DNA from: Methylophaga muralis
GTDB lineage: Bacteria; Pseudomonadota; Gammaproteobacteria; Nitrosococcales; Methylophagaceae
DNA length: 63,030 bases
Reading direction: 5' to 3'
NCBI RefSeq assembly: GCF_001720165.1
Contig: NZ_MCRI01000014.1
Coordinates: 1 to 63,030 of the forward strand
Shown one piece after another: positions 38,974-48,500 of this stretch. The translations under genes were made by a program, and so were the position numbers. Within the stretch, counting starts at the first letter, position 1. The number at the start of each line of letters is the position of its first letter. The notes under the pieces are model-generated. The model saw only the letters and a list, made by a program, of their open reading frames with translations. It was not told the origin of the DNA and did no database searches.

Positions 38974-40322
38974 TTTGGATCTGCCAGACGCATTATCTTG
39001 CCAATATAAAAACTTTGGGAAATGCCTCTTGCTGCCAGAAAAATAATTAAAGCTGCCCATAGACCATGATTGCCATAAGGTTGTAGTAGGTAAAAAGCGG
39101 GCAGATAGCAACCAAATGCTGCAAACAACATAGTGTTACGCATTTCCCGACTACGTGTCGCTCCGACAAACAGACCATCCAGCAAATACGACCATACCGC
39201 AATCATGGGTGCGATAATCACCCAGATAAGATACATCCCAGCAAATTCGATTACCGCATCAATACCGGTTAGCAATCGGATAATCGATGATCCGAATAAC
39301 AGATATATCAGCGAAAACAACATTGCCATTAATATTGACCAGAATGCGGTTAAGCTGAGCGCTCTCTTCAGCATGGTCGGTGATTTACGACCGATGGCTT
39401 TACCTGTCAATGCTTCAGTGGCATTAGCAAAACCATCTAATACAAACGCCATGAAAGTAATAAAGTTCAACAAAACACTGTTGGCTGCTAATACGGTATC
39501 ACCCTGGCGGGCACCTTGAGTAGTGAACAAGGCAAAACAGCTGATCAATAAAAAGGTTCTGATCATCACGTTGCCATGCACATGCAAGCCATGGCGGCTT
39601 TGTTGCAGTACTTTTTTACTCAGTGATAAACAAATACCAGCTTTATTCAGCCCGTAATGCTTGAGTAAAAACAGTCCCATCAACAGGCCGCTGTATTCAG
39701 CGATAACGGATGCTAATGCAACACCATCAACGTCCATACCTAGCCCCATCACAAACAAGGCATCCAACAGAATATTCGTAATGTTGATTACCAGTACCAT
39801 CAGCAACGCAGCTTTTGATGCCTCACGGCCGATAAGCCAACCGAGAATTGCGTAATTGATTAACGTCGCTGGGGCACTCCAGATACGGATATCAAAATAA
39901 ACGGCGGCGAAATATTCGACGTCCTGGCTACTGCTAACCAGATGCAAAGCCAGATTGCGAATGGGGAGCTGTATCAGCAGTAATAACACGGCAATGATTA
40001 GCGCCAGCCAGATAGATTGCATCAATACCGCCTGCATTTTTGCGGTACTATTTTCGCCATAGGCCTGTGACGTCAGGCCAGTGGTGGCCATTCTGAGAAA
40101 GCCAAATCCCCAGAAAACAAAGGTAAAAATCATACTGCCGATGGCTACGGCGCCAAGGTAATGGGCTGCGCTGAGATGACCAACCATTGCGGTATCCACC
40201 ATACCCAGCAGGGGCGTTGAGATATTGGCAATGATCATTGGCCCGGCAATTCGCCAAACCTGACGGTGCGTTACAGTGTTATCTGACAAAGTTGGTCCAG
40301 TAAATTCAGCCTGCAAAGGCAA
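38970..40322 (-). CDS. MATE family efflux transporter (DinF-like)
   Basis: 450 residues with about twelve membrane helices. Two halves each begin with the MATE pattern: RIAGPMIIANISTPLLGMVDTAMVGHL and, in the second half, a matching FTTQGARQGDTVLAANSVLLNF. The branch is DinF-like. Cargo unknown (cationic drugs, toxins or organic acids by Na+ or H+ exchange). The frame opens with TTG at 40322; no ATG precedes the first helix, so a non-ATG start is likely. Confidence 0.88.
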   Translation of the reverse strand: MPLQAEFTGPTLSDNTVTHRQVWRIAGPMIIANISTPLLGMVDTAMVGHLSAAHYLGAVAIGSMIFTFVFWGFGFLRMATTGLTSQAYGENSTAKMQAVLMQSIWLALIIAVLLLLIQLPIRNLALHLVSSSQDVEYFAAVYFDIRIWSAPATLINYAILGWLIGREASKAALLMVLVINITNILLDALFVMGLGMDVDGVALASVIAEYSGLLMGLFLLKHYGLNKAGICLSLSKKVLQQSRHGLHVHGNVMIRTFLLISCFALFTTQGARQGDTVLAANSVLLNFITFMAFVLDGFANATEALTGKAIGRKSPTMLKRALSLTAFWSILMAMLFSLIYLLFGSSIIRLLTGIDAVIEFAGMYLIWVIIAPMIAVWSYLLDGLFVGATRSREMRNTMLFAAFGCYLPAFYLLQPYGNHGLWAALIIFLAARGISQSFYIGKIMRLADPN

Positions 40323-40328
40323 TGCTAG

Positions 40329-40349
40329 ATAAGGTTTGAAAAACCTTAT
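40329..40349. repeat. Perfect inverted repeat between divergent transporters
   Basis: ATAAGGTTT / AAACCTTAT, 9 bp with a 3-base centre (GAA), between the start of the MATE gene and the start of the TauE-type gene. It could be an operator or an RNA hairpin; there is no T tract in either direction long enough for a terminator. Confidence 0.55.
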
Positions 40350-40406
40350 AGGTAAACCACAATGATTTTAGCGAAAAATACACTATGACTGAGGAAAAAG
40401 ACGCCT

Positions 40407-41201
40407 ATGTGGATTGAATGGCTAAGCTATGCTGCTGCTGGAGTGGTAGCAGGCACGCTTGCCGGACTATTTGGTATCGGTGGCGGTTTGGTGATCGTTC
40501 CAGTTCTGGTCTGGCTGTTCAGCAAGCAGGGCTTGCCCAGCGAATATCTGATTCATATGGCGGTCGCCACCTCATTGATGACCATCATTGTGACGTCGAT
40601 GTCGTCAATATTTGCCCATTGGCGTTTGGGAAATATTTCGCTGCTGGCGGTTCGTCGCTTAGTACCCGGACTGATTATTGGTGGCTTTAGCGGCGCATTA
40701 CTGGCCAGTGTGATAAGCGGTGCAAAGTTACAAACATTCTTTGCAATTTTTGCTTTGCTGATGGCTTTACGCATCTGGCTGCCCAATTCAAAGGCATCCT
40801 ATCCTGTATTGCTGAATCGACTACCTGCGACTATTTATGGTTTGTTCAGTGGCATTATCAGTGCATTGGTCGGCATCGGCGGCGGTACGTTGATTGTCCC
40901 TTATCTACTGATGGCTCGTCTCAGTATTCAGCAGGCAATTGGTTCAGCCGCATGCAGCGGTTTGCCGATTGCCATTGCCGGGGGTATCGGCTTTATTGTG
41001 TTTGCTCCCGATGAAATAAACCAACAAGCAGGATGGCAAACTGGCTTCGTTCATTGGCAGGCATTTGTCGGCATTATTATCACGAGCGTATTGTTTGCCC
41101 AATTCGGCGCTAGAATCGCCAAAAAAATACCGTCACATTGGCTGCGTCGCTTGTTTTCTCTGTTGTTGATTTGCGTAGCGATTTATTTTTTCAACCGATA
41201 G
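40407..41201 (+). CDS. TauE/SafE (TSUP) family permease
   Basis: 264 residues with about eight helices in two related halves, each opening with the glycine-rich family motif: GTLAGLFGIGGGLVIVPVL and SALVGIGGGTLIVPYLL. TSUP proteins export sulfite, sulfoacetate or related C2/organosulfur anions; the cargo here is unknown. GAGGA lies 11 bases before the ATG. Confidence 0.9.
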   Translation: MWIEWLSYAAAGVVAGTLAGLFGIGGGLVIVPVLVWLFSKQGLPSEYLIHMAVATSLMTIIVTSMSSIFAHWRLGNISLLAVRRLVPGLIIGGFSGALLASVISGAKLQTFFAIFALLMALRIWLPNSKASYPVLLNRLPATIYGLFSGIISALVGIGGGTLIVPYLLMARLSIQQAIGSAACSGLPIAIAGGIGFIVFAPDEINQQAGWQTGFVHWQAFVGIIITSVLFAQFGARIAKKIPSHWLRRLFSLLLICVAIYFFNR

Positions 41202-41218
41202 CTAAAGTGACTTCAACT

Positions 41219-41246
41219 TTGATGGCGGCGTGGTTTCTTTTATAAT
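41219..41246 (+). promoter_or_regulatory. Sigma-70 promoter of ppa
   Basis: TTGATG (41219-41224) and a perfect TATAAT (41241-41246) with a 16-base spacer; transcription would start near 41253, about 40 bases before the ppa start codon. Confidence 0.7.
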
Positions 41247-41293
41247 TGCCGGGTTTCGTTTTTATCCTAAACATTAATTGGAGCAATCGCTTT

Positions 41294-41821
41294 ATGAACC
41301 TCGACCGAGTCGGCCCTGGCAGCAAACTGCCTGAAGATATCAATGTCATTATCGAAATTCCCGCTAACGCTAATCCGGTCAAATACGAAGTTGATAAAGC
41401 GACTGGCGCATTGTTTGTCGATCGTTTTATGAACACAGCCATGTTCTACCCAGCTAACTATGGCTATGTGCCACAGACTTTGTCTGATGATGGGGATCCG
41501 GTTGATGTGTTGGTTATCACTCCATTTCCATTGATTAATGGTTGTGTAGTCGCTTGTCGTCCAGTTGGCATGCTGAAAATGACCGATGAAAAAGGCGAAG
41601 ATGCCAAAGTCGTCGCAGTTCCGCATGACAAAATGTATGACCATGTTAAAGACATCAACGATGTTCCGGAATTTTTACTGAATCAAATTGCGCATTTCTT
41701 CGAACACTACAAAGATCTGGAAAAAAACAAATGGGTCAAAATCGAAGGCTGGGCTGGCATTGATGCCGCTAAACAGGAAATTGTCGATAGCGTTACGCGT
41801 TACCAAAATGATGCGAAATAA
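41294..41821 (+). CDS. ppa: Inorganic pyrophosphatase Ppa
   Basis: Hydrolyses pyrophosphate and drives biosynthesis forward. Starting at the ATG at 41294 (GGAG at 41280-41283) gives 175 residues, E. coli 176; the frame continues upstream to 41246 but that stretch overlaps the -10 element. Active-site residues are in the conserved segments [24 protein letters not shown] (metal-binding Asp) and [13 protein letters not shown]. Confidence 0.97.
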   Translation: MNLDRVGPGSKLPEDINVIIEIPANANPVKYEVDKATGALFVDRFMNTAMFYPANYGYVPQTLSDDGDPVDVLVITPFPLINGCVVACRPVGMLKMTDEKGEDAKVVAVPHDKMYDHVKDINDVPEFLLNQIAHFFEHYKDLEKNKWVKIEGWAGIDAAKQEIVDSVTRYQNDAK

Positions 41822-41859
41822 CACTTATTGAATCGATTGATAAAACTGTTTTTGCACGC

Positions 41860-41883
41860 GCGAGCTGACGTAAGTCAGTTCGC
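41860..41883 (+). other. 10-bp hairpin with GTAA tetraloop between ppa and serB
   Basis: GCGAGCTGAC and GTCAGTTCGC pair over 10 bp (one G-U) with a GTAA (GNRA-class) loop. Only scattered T follows, so it is a weak terminator for ppa or a structured serB leader. Confidence 0.5.
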
Positions 41884-41912
41884 CGTTTGTCATTTTACGA
41901 CTGGGAAACAAC

Positions 41913-42743
41913 ATGACACAGATAATTGTTCAGGGACCTCAATTAACCCGGGAACTGGCCGCTGAAATTGCTGAAAAATTAGCCGGTCAATGCCATTGGC
42001 AAGATCGATATGCGCTGATTGAGAATACCCAGCATGCCGATTTGACGATGCTACGTCAGCAATATGCGGTGGATATTAATGTGTTACCGGCAGAATTTGT
42101 GGCCGAGGATTGCCGGTTGATTGTGATGGATATGGATTCCACTTTGATCAATATTGAATGCATTGACGAAATTGCTGATTTTATGGCGATAAAACCTCAA
42201 GTGGCAGCTATCACGGAAGCCGCTATGCGGGGCGAGATTGATTTCGAAACCTCACTGAAACAACGGGTAGCGTTGTTAAAAGGCCTGCCGGTTGAAATGC
42301 TGGATCGTGTTTATCACGAACGGTTGATGCTCAATCCTGGTGCAGAGCTAATGTTAAAAACGGTGCAACAGGCTGGAATTAAAACAGCACTGGTCTCCGG
42401 TGGCTTCACCTTTTTTACTGATAAACTCAAAAAACGGCTGAATCTCGACTTTACTCAGGCTAATGTGTTGTCAGAAGCAAATGGTTACCTTACAGGGGAA
42501 GTAACCGGGGCTATTTGTGGTGCACAAGCCAAAGCGGATTTTTTACTGGCGCGTTGTGATGAACTTGGTATCAGTCCCCAGCAAGCTATTGCTATGGGAG
42601 ACGGGGCAAATGACTTGCTAATGATGGCTACGGCCGGTTTGAGCGTCGCTTATCATGCCAAACCAAAAGTGCAGGAAGCGGCAAACACAGCATTGAATTT
42701 CTCTGGACTGGATGGTGTGTTAGGTCTATTGCAACGACCTTAA
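41913..42743 (+). CDS. serB: Phosphoserine phosphatase SerB
   Basis: Last step of serine synthesis. 276 residues: an N-terminal part of about 65 residues before the HAD core, nucleophile Asp73 and general acid Asp75 in VMDMDSTLIN, motif II Ser/Thr in ALVSGGFTFF, and motif III/IV Lys and MGDGANDLLMM. Helical cap with GEIDFETSLKQRVALLKGLP. The gene stands alone with 72 bases before grxD. Confidence 0.96.
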   Translation: MTQIIVQGPQLTRELAAEIAEKLAGQCHWQDRYALIENTQHADLTMLRQQYAVDINVLPAEFVAEDCRLIVMDMDSTLINIECIDEIADFMAIKPQVAAITEAAMRGEIDFETSLKQRVALLKGLPVEMLDRVYHERLMLNPGAELMLKTVQQAGIKTALVSGGFTFFTDKLKKRLNLDFTQANVLSEANGYLTGEVTGAICGAQAKADFLLARCDELGISPQQAIAMGDGANDLLMMATAGLSVAYHAKPKVQEAANTALNFSGLDGVLGLLQRP

Positions 42744-42815
42744 TCAACAGCGTAATCTTGAATTAACTGCAGATGCCCCCATCTGCTAAAACTAACTTAT
42801 TAAGAGGTAACAACA

Positions 42816-43127
42816 ATGGATATTATGGAGCGTATTAAGCAGGCAATTGAATCAAACCCGGTAATCCTGTTTATGAAAGGAACCCCCGAGTTTCCACAAT
42901 GTGGATTTTCCAGTCGTTCATCACAAGCGCTGACTGCCTGTGGCGCAGAATTTGCTTATGTCAATGTACTGGCTGACCCGGAAGTACGTGAAAATCTTCA
43001 CCGTTATGCTGACTGGCCAACTTTTCCACAACTCTACATAAACGGTGAATTAGTGGGTGGATGTGACATTATTATGGAACTGTATGAGAACGGCGAACTC
43101 AAACAGATGGTCGAAGCAGCGAGTTGA
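42816..43127 (+). CDS. grxD: Monothiol glutaredoxin GrxD
   Basis: 103 residues with the active-site Cys29 in PQCGFSSRS (CGFS type), KGTPEFPQ before it, and the glutathione-binding [19 protein letters not shown]. Such proteins carry and deliver [2Fe-2S] clusters, usually with a BolA partner. AGAGG eight bases before the ATG. clpS follows after 8 bases. Confidence 0.96.
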   Translation: MDIMERIKQAIESNPVILFMKGTPEFPQCGFSSRSSQALTACGAEFAYVNVLADPEVRENLHRYADWPTFPQLYINGELVGGCDIIMELYENGELKQMVEAAS

Positions 43128-43135
43128 TTTTTGCC

Positions 43136-43462
43136 ATGGCAGAAAAACAGAATCCTGATTGGCAAGCCGAGCATGGTTACGCGGTTGCGCCATCAAAACC
43201 GGAGTTAAAACAACCACCCAAATATCGGGTGATCATGATGAATGATGATTACACACCGATGGATTTTGTAGTGGAAGTTTTGGAGACCTTGTTTGATATG
43301 GGACGTGAACGTGCCACACGAACCATGTTACAAGTGCACACAGAAGGACAGGCTTTGTGCGGGATCTTTACATTTGAGATCGCTGAGGCCAAAGTGGAAC
43401 AAGTGAACAGTTATGCCCAAAGACATGGGCATCCCTTACAGTGCACCATGGAACAGGATTGA
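43136..43462 (+). CDS. clpS: ClpA adaptor ClpS
   Basis: Delivers N-degron substrates to ClpAP. From ATG 43136 the product is 108 residues (E. coli 106). The N-degron pocket region [24 protein letters not shown] and [18 protein letters not shown] are typical. An extension to the TTG at 43124 is possible but overlaps the grxD end. clpA follows after 32 bases. Confidence 0.95.
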   Translation: MAEKQNPDWQAEHGYAVAPSKPELKQPPKYRVIMMNDDYTPMDFVVEVLETLFDMGRERATRTMLQVHTEGQALCGIFTFEIAEAKVEQVNSYAQRHGHPLQCTMEQD

Positions 43463-43494
43463 GATGGCTGCAACGACAATAGGCGGATAGCAAT

Positions 43495-45744
43495 ATGCTG
43501 AGTAAAGAACTTGAACACACGCTGAGTCAGGCATTCAACTATGCTCGACAAAGATCCCATGAATTTCTGACCGTAGAACATTTATTGTTAGCCCTGTTGG
43601 AAAACGGACAGGCGCTGGCGGTGCTCAAGGCCTGCGAGGTGGATATTAATGCCTTACGTCAGGATCTGACCGATTTCCTGGCCGATAATCTGCCAACTTT
43701 GGCTGAAGACAGCGACCGTGAAACTCAGCCAACATTAGCTTTTCAACGTATTCTGCAACGTGCTGTGATGCATGTGCAGTCTTCTGGTGGCGAAGAGGTA
43801 ACTGGTGCCAATGTTTTGGTCTCGATCTTCTCCGAGCAGCAATCTCAAGCGGTTTATTTACTACAGAAGCAGGATGTCAGTCGACTCGACGTGGTGAATG
43901 CGATTAGTCATGGCAGCATTGATAATCTGGCTGAAGAAACCAAAAGTGAAAAAATTGAGGTTGAAGACGGCAATTCCGAAAGCAAAAGCCCCTTGGCGTT
44001 ATACGCTACCAATCTTAATGCAGAAGCCAAGCTGGGTCGTATCGACCCATTAATAGGTCGTGCCAATGAGATTGAACGGACTTTGCAGGTGTTATGCCGT
44101 CGCCGTAAAAACAATCCTTTGTTTGTCGGTGAAGCTGGCGTCGGTAAAACCGCATTGGCAGAAGGTCTGGCAAAACGTATTGTCGATGGTGAAGTTCCAG
44201 AAGTACTGGAACAGTCAGTAGTTTATTCCTTGGATATGGGCGCTCTGGTTGCCGGTACCAAATATCGCGGTGACTTTGAAAAACGTTTGAAAGGCCTGTT
44301 GCGTGAAATCAAACAGCAGGAACATGCGATTTTGTTTATCGATGAAATCCACACCATGATTGGTGCTGGCAGTGCCGGTAACAGTGCAATGGACGCGGCA
44401 AATCTCCTCAAGCCATTGTTGGCTAATGGTGAATTGAAGTGCATTGGTTCAACCACTTATCAGGAATACCGCAATATCTTTGAACACGACCGTGCTTTGG
44501 CGCGTCGTTTCCAGAAAATTGATGTGCCTGAGCCTTCAGTGGCGGAAACCATCGAAATTCTTAAAGGCTTAAAGCCAGGGTTGGAATTGCATCACAATGT
44601 GCGTTATTCCAATGCAGCGATCGAACAGGCAGCAGAATTAGCTGCCCGTCATATCAATGATCGTTATCTACCGGACAAAGCCATTGATGTGTTGGATGAA
44701 GTCGGCGCAGCTCAACGTATTTTGCCTAAATCAAAACGCAAAAAAATGATTGGTGTGCCGGATGTACAGCAGATCGTTGCCAAGATTGCCCGGATTCCCG
44801 CCAAGACGGTCAGCAATGCCGATAAAGACAATCTGCGTAATCTTGAACCGAACCTTAAACACGTTATTTTCGGTCAGGATGATGCGATTTCTGCATTAAG
44901 TTCAGCGATTAAAATGGCGCGTTCTGGTCTGGGGCATCCAGAAAAACCAACAGGTGCTTTCCTGTTTGCTGGACCGACGGGGGTTGGTAAAACAGAAGTT
45001 ACTCGTCAGCTGGCTCATATTCTGGGTGTTGAACTGATACGGTTTGATATGTCGGAGTATATGGAGCCTCATACGGTGTCACGCTTGATTGGTGCACCTC
45101 CTGGTTATGTCGGTTTTGATCAGGGCGGGTTATTGACCGATGCGGTTATCAAACAACCGCATGCGGTGTTATTGCTGGATGAGATTGAAAAAGCCCATCC
45201 CGATGTCTTCAACCTGTTATTGCAGGTCATGGATCACGGCACCCTGACGGATAATAATGGCCGTAAAGCCGATTTCCGTCATGTGGTGTTAGTCATGACC
45301 AGTAATGCCGGAGCACAGGAAATGGGCCGCAGCTCGATTGGCTTTACCAAACAGGAACATCATATGGATGGTAGTGAAGCATTGAAACGTGCTTTCTCGC
45401 CAGAATTCCGTAATCGTTTGGACGGTATTATCCAATTCCAACCACTCAGTAAAGAAGCCATTTTGCGAGTGGCTGACAAAGCTGTGCTTGAGCTGGAAAT
45501 GTTGCTGCAGGACAAAAACGTCACCATTGAAATTGAAAATGATGCGCGTGAATGGCTGGCAGAGCATGGCTATGATGTACAGATGGGAGCCAGACCTATG
45601 GCACGCCTGGTACAGGAAAAAATCAAACGTCCGTTGGCAGATGAATTATTATTCGGCCAACTGAGCGATGGTGGTCATGTCAGGGTCATTCTGAAAAATG
45701 ATGAACTGGTTCTGGATATCATCAAAGAAACAGAACCTGCATAA
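43495..45744 (+). CDS. clpA: ClpAP protease ATPase subunit ClpA
   Basis: AAA+ unfoldase that feeds proteins to ClpP. 749 residues (E. coli 758). N-terminal Clp repeat domain (MLSKELEHTLSQAFNYARQRSHEF), first AAA module with GEAGVGKTAL and LFIDEIHTMIGAG, second with GPTGVGKTEV and LLLDEIEKAHPDVF. The IGF-type ClpP-docking segment SIGFTKQ is present. Ends with a strong terminator. Confidence 0.97.
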   Translation: MLSKELEHTLSQAFNYARQRSHEFLTVEHLLLALLENGQALAVLKACEVDINALRQDLTDFLADNLPTLAEDSDRETQPTLAFQRILQRAVMHVQSSGGEEVTGANVLVSIFSEQQSQAVYLLQKQDVSRLDVVNAISHGSIDNLAEETKSEKIEVEDGNSESKSPLALYATNLNAEAKLGRIDPLIGRANEIERTLQVLCRRRKNNPLFVGEAGVGKTALAEGLAKRIVDGEVPEVLEQSVVYSLDMGALVAGTKYRGDFEKRLKGLLREIKQQEHAILFIDEIHTMIGAGSAGNSAMDAANLLKPLLANGELKCIGSTTYQEYRNIFEHDRALARRFQKIDVPEPSVAETIEILKGLKPGLELHHNVRYSNAAIEQAAELAARHINDRYLPDKAIDVLDEVGAAQRILPKSKRKKMIGVPDVQQIVAKIARIPAKTVSNADKDNLRNLEPNLKHVIFGQDDAISALSSAIKMARSGLGHPEKPTGAFLFAGPTGVGKTEVTRQLAHILGVELIRFDMSEYMEPHTVSRLIGAPPGYVGFDQGGLLTDAVIKQPHAVLLLDEIEKAHPDVFNLLLQVMDHGTLTDNNGRKADFRHVVLVMTSNAGAQEMGRSSIGFTKQEHHMDGSEALKRAFSPEFRNRLDGIIQFQPLSKEAILRVADKAVLELEMLLQDKNVTIEIENDAREWLAEHGYDVQMGARPMARLVQEKIKRPLADELLFGQLSDGGHVRVILKNDELVLDIIKETEPA

Positions 45745-45756
45745 TGCTAAACAATG

Positions 45757-45788
45757 AACCCGGTAGTTATTTGCTACCGGGTTTTTTT
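45757..45788 (+). terminator. Rho-independent terminator after clpA
   Basis: Perfect 10-bp stem AACCCGGTAG / CTACCGGGTT, loop TTATTTG, then seven T (45782-45788). Confidence 0.95.
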
Positions 45789-46103
45789 ATGTCTGAAAAT
45801 AGTTATTCCCGATAATTTTTTCCATTTAATACCGGCAAGTTATTCACCTATTTCACAATTTCTTCACACCTCTCAATAAGAGATCTCGCTAACTGACTGA
45901 TTACGTTGGCTGTATTTGTAAGTAATTGAAATTAAACGAATTAATGGAGTTGATGGTTTTTTGACCATTTTGTGCAGAGTGCTTAAATATGAACAGCTTA
46001 GCGACTAACTCCAAAGTTAAACACAGAGTTATCCACAGAAAATGTGAGTAACTTTACCGTTTGATGACACAGCAAAATTCACGCCAAAATCGTGTAAAAT
46101 TCC
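45789..46103. other. Convergent intergenic region with a DnaA box
   Basis: 315 AT-rich bases between clpA and cobO, which point at each other, so no promoter for either neighbour is needed. It holds a possible plus-strand promoter (TTGACC at 45961-45966, 17-base spacer, TAAATA at 45984-45989), a small ATGGT/ACCAT hairpin near 45949-45966, and a structured element with a DnaA box (separate entry). I find no convincing coding frame longer than 20 codons. It may encode a small RNA; no strong terminator is visible for one. Confidence 0.45.
46013..46055. promoter_or_regulatory. Perfect DnaA box inside an interrupted palindrome
   Basis: TTATCCACA at 46029-46037 matches the high-affinity DnaA box. 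It sits in the loop of an inverted repeat: AAAGTTA-aa-CACA on the left (46013-46025) and TGTG-ag-TAACTTT on the right (46043-46055). A one-mismatch box TTATTCACC lies at 45840-45848. Confidence 0.55.
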
Positions 46104-46712
46104 TTAGAGCTCTATGCCTTTCTGAGCACGGATACCATCACGAAATGCATGTTTGACATCCTCAATCCTGCTGACAGTATCAGCCGCATCAATGATGCTG
46201 TCTGGAGCGCCGCGACCAGTAATAATCACATGTTGCATTGCCGGGCGAGCAGCTAAGTCAGCTATTACTTTAGCTGCATCCAGATATTTCATTTTCAAGA
46301 CAATATTCAGTTCATCCAGCAAAATCACGTTAATACTGTCGTCTTGTAACATCGATTTAACAATATCCCAGCCTGCTTCTGCAGAAGCTTTATCTTGCTC
46401 CAGATTCTGCGTGTCCCAGGTAAAACCATCGCCAACCACGTGATAACTGACCTGCTCAGGAAACCGACGATAAAAGGCTTCTTCACCAGTACTCATCGCA
46501 CCCTTAATAAATTGCACGATACCGACTTTCATATCATGACCCAAAGCCCGAGCAATCATGCCAAAACCGGATGAACTTTTACCTTTACCATTACCAGTTA
46601 TGCACAACAATAAACCTTTATCCTTAGTGGCTTGTTGGATTTTCTTATCGACAACTTCTTTATGACGTTGCATGCGATCTTTATGGCGTTGGCTTTTTTC
46701 AGAATCAGTCAT
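46104..46712 (-). CDS. cobO: Cob(I)yrinic acid a,c-diamide adenosyltransferase
   Basis: Attaches the 5'-deoxyadenosyl group to the cobalt of corrinoids (BtuR/CobO/CobA type). P-loop GNGKGKSS at residues 40-47, KVGIVQFIKG, VILLDELNIVLK and IITGRGAPDSIIDAADTVSRI are conserved. Start taken at ATG 46712 (AGGA upstream, inside the end of cobS) for 202 residues; the TTG at 46733 is less likely. Last gene of the operon. Confidence 0.95.
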   Translation of the reverse strand: MTDSEKSQRHKDRMQRHKEVVDKKIQQATKDKGLLLCITGNGKGKSSSGFGMIARALGHDMKVGIVQFIKGAMSTGEEAFYRRFPEQVSYHVVGDGFTWDTQNLEQDKASAEAGWDIVKSMLQDDSINVILLDELNIVLKMKYLDAAKVIADLAARPAMQHVIITGRGAPDSIIDAADTVSRIEDVKHAFRDGIRAQKGIEL

Positions 46713-46719
46713 AATTTTC

Positions 46720-47442
46720 CTAAAATAGAACAAAAAATATCAGTATTGCCGCTTCCAGCAGTTCGACCATTGCGCCTGCAGTATCACCAGTAAAACCGTT
46801 TAATCGACGCTCCATCAGGTAGCGCAGCAATAAAAAAACAACTAAGCCAAACAACAGGGCAAACAGGCCGATACTGAATAATGCCAATACACCAACGGCA
46901 AGCATCAAGCGTCTTGTATGCAACGCGGATTGCTGTTGTTTGAGAATACTGCCCAAACCATGGGGCCGCACATAGTCAGTGGTTAAAAATAATAATGGTA
47001 AAGCGGTGCGGGCCAGTATCACAGACCAGATTAATGCCCACCAGTTCTGCTGACTGAGTAAAACAGTCAGCATGACAAACTTAATTAACAGCACTAATAC
47101 AATTGTCACCACTGCAATAGGACCGGCAGCCGGGTCTTTCATAATGCTTAGGGTTTTAGCTTTATCACCAATGCCGCCCAACCAGGCATCGGCACTGTCA
47201 GCCAATCCATCCAGATGCAATGCACCGGTGATGGTCATCCACACCGTTAATAGCAAAATGGCGGAGACCATTGGCGATTGTGATGTCAGGCTCCAGCCCA
47301 GAAGGCTTATCACAATCCCGATTAACAAGCCGACAACTGGATAAAACAACAATGAGCGGCCAATATCCTGTTCGGTAAATTCACCCTGCAATCTGACCGG
47401 CAGAATAGTCAAAAACTGCAGGGCGATTAACAAAGCTCTCAT
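46720..47442 (-). CDS. cobS: Cobalamin synthase CobS
   Basis: Integral membrane enzyme joining adenosylcobinamide-GDP and alpha-ribazole (phosphate) to give adenosylcobalamin. 240 residues, about six to seven helices; the conserved acidic motif is in GALHLDGLADSADAWLGG, and KDPAAGPIAVV follows. C-terminal GFTGDTAGAMVELLEAAIL is typical. Overlaps cobT by four bases. Confidence 0.95.
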   Translation of the reverse strand: MRALLIALQFLTILPVRLQGEFTEQDIGRSLLFYPVVGLLIGIVISLLGWSLTSQSPMVSAILLLTVWMTITGALHLDGLADSADAWLGGIGDKAKTLSIMKDPAAGPIAVVTIVLVLLIKFVMLTVLLSQQNWWALIWSVILARTALPLLFLTTDYVRPHGLGSILKQQQSALHTRRLMLAVGVLALFSIGLFALLFGLVVFLLLRYLMERRLNGFTGDTAGAMVELLEAAILIFFVLF

Positions 47443-48500
47443 GAGTTGAGGGCGCCGGCGATGGCCGCTTCTTCAAACGTCGCCATTTGATTGTGCAGGG
47501 CGCAGGCCATTCTTAATAACGGGATAGCAACGGCTGCACCACTGGCTTCACCCAGACGCATATTAAAGTTCACTAAAGGCTGTGCCTCAAGCCCTTGTAA
47601 CACCGCGCTATGTCCCGGTTCGGCGCTGTGATGGCTGAATAGAAACCATTGTCGACTGCCAGGACAAATTTGTTCAGCACATAAAGCGGCTACGCTACTG
47701 ATAAAGCCATCGATCACCACCGGCAAACCAGATTTAGCACAGTGTAAATAACTGCCCACCATGGCCGCAATTTCAAAGCCGCCCAGATAACGCAAAATGG
47801 CTAAGGGAGAATCCAAATGGTTTTTATGTAATAACAATGCTTCGGCGATAATTTGTGCTTTATGCGAGACGCCTTCAGCATTAAGTCCTGTGCCTGGACC
47901 GGCCAATTGACTGGCTGGTAGATTCAACATCGCACAGGCCATGGCACTGGCTGCTGTGGTATTGCCAATTCCCATATCGCCGGCGATATAAATCTGCGTA
48001 CCGTTCTGCAAGCAGCATTCGACATTATGTTGACCAATCAACATGGCTTGTTGGCATTCGGCTTCGGTCATTGCTGCTTGCTGATGAAAGTTAGCCGTAC
48101 CATTAGCAATTCGTTGATCCTGCACGCCTTTAATCTCTTCCAATTCACTGACAGTGCCAACATTGATCACGTCCAGCGAGGCATCCAAATGTTTTGATAA
48201 AACGCTAATCGCCGCGCCACCACTGGCGAAATTACGAATCATCGCCGCAGTAACGGATTGTGGATAGGCTGAAATGTTTTCCGCCATCACACCATGATCC
48301 GCAGCATAAACGGTGATATGCACATGGTCGGCTTGTGGACTTGTGCCTTGCAAAGCCGCCAGTTGCACGGCTAATTGCTCCAGTTGGCCTAATGAGCCTG
48401 CAGGTTTGGTCAATTGGCTTTGGCGAGTTAACGCTGCATCTGCAGCATTTTGGTCAATTGCTTTGACAGGTAATGTTAACCATTGGGTGAAGTCGAGCAT
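47439..48500 (-). CDS. cobT: Nicotinate-nucleotide:DMB phosphoribosyltransferase CobT
   Basis: Activates 5,6-dimethylbenzimidazole to alpha-ribazole phosphate. 353 residues. Conserved: LTKPAGSLGQLEQLAVQLA, VYAADHGVMAENISAYP, GDMGIGNTTAASAMA and the C-terminal LGEASGAAVAIPLLR with the catalytic Glu. BluB, encoded upstream, makes its substrate. Directly follows cobU with no gap. Confidence 0.96.
   Translation of the reverse strand: MLDFTQWLTLPVKAIDQNAADAALTRQSQLTKPAGSLGQLEQLAVQLAALQGTSPQADHVHITVYAADHGVMAENISAYPQSVTAAMIRNFASGGAAISVLSKHLDASLDVINVGTVSELEEIKGVQDQRIANGTANFHQQAAMTEAECQQAMLIGQHNVECCLQNGTQIYIAGDMGIGNTTAASAMACAMLNLPASQLAGPGTGLNAEGVSHKAQIIAEALLLHKNHLDSPLAILRYLGGFEIAAMVGSYLHCAKSGLPVVIDGFISSVAALCAEQICPGSRQWFLFSHHSAEPGHSAVLQGLEAQPLVNFNMRLGEASGAAVAIPLLRMACALHNQMATFEEAAIAGALNS

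Noticed and set aside
42769..42786. Hairpin GCAGATG / CATCTGC between serB and grxD as a terminator
   Set aside because: Only 7 bp and no T tract follows; left unassigned.
45989..46051. A 20-codon frame (ATG AAC AGC ...) across the DnaA-box hairpin
   Set aside because: Its ATG overlaps the predicted -10 element and it has no ribosome site; the length is within chance.
46013..46055. A replication origin at the DnaA box
   Set aside because: Only one perfect box, no dnaA, dnaN, gidA or rpmH nearby, and no AT-rich 13-mer series.
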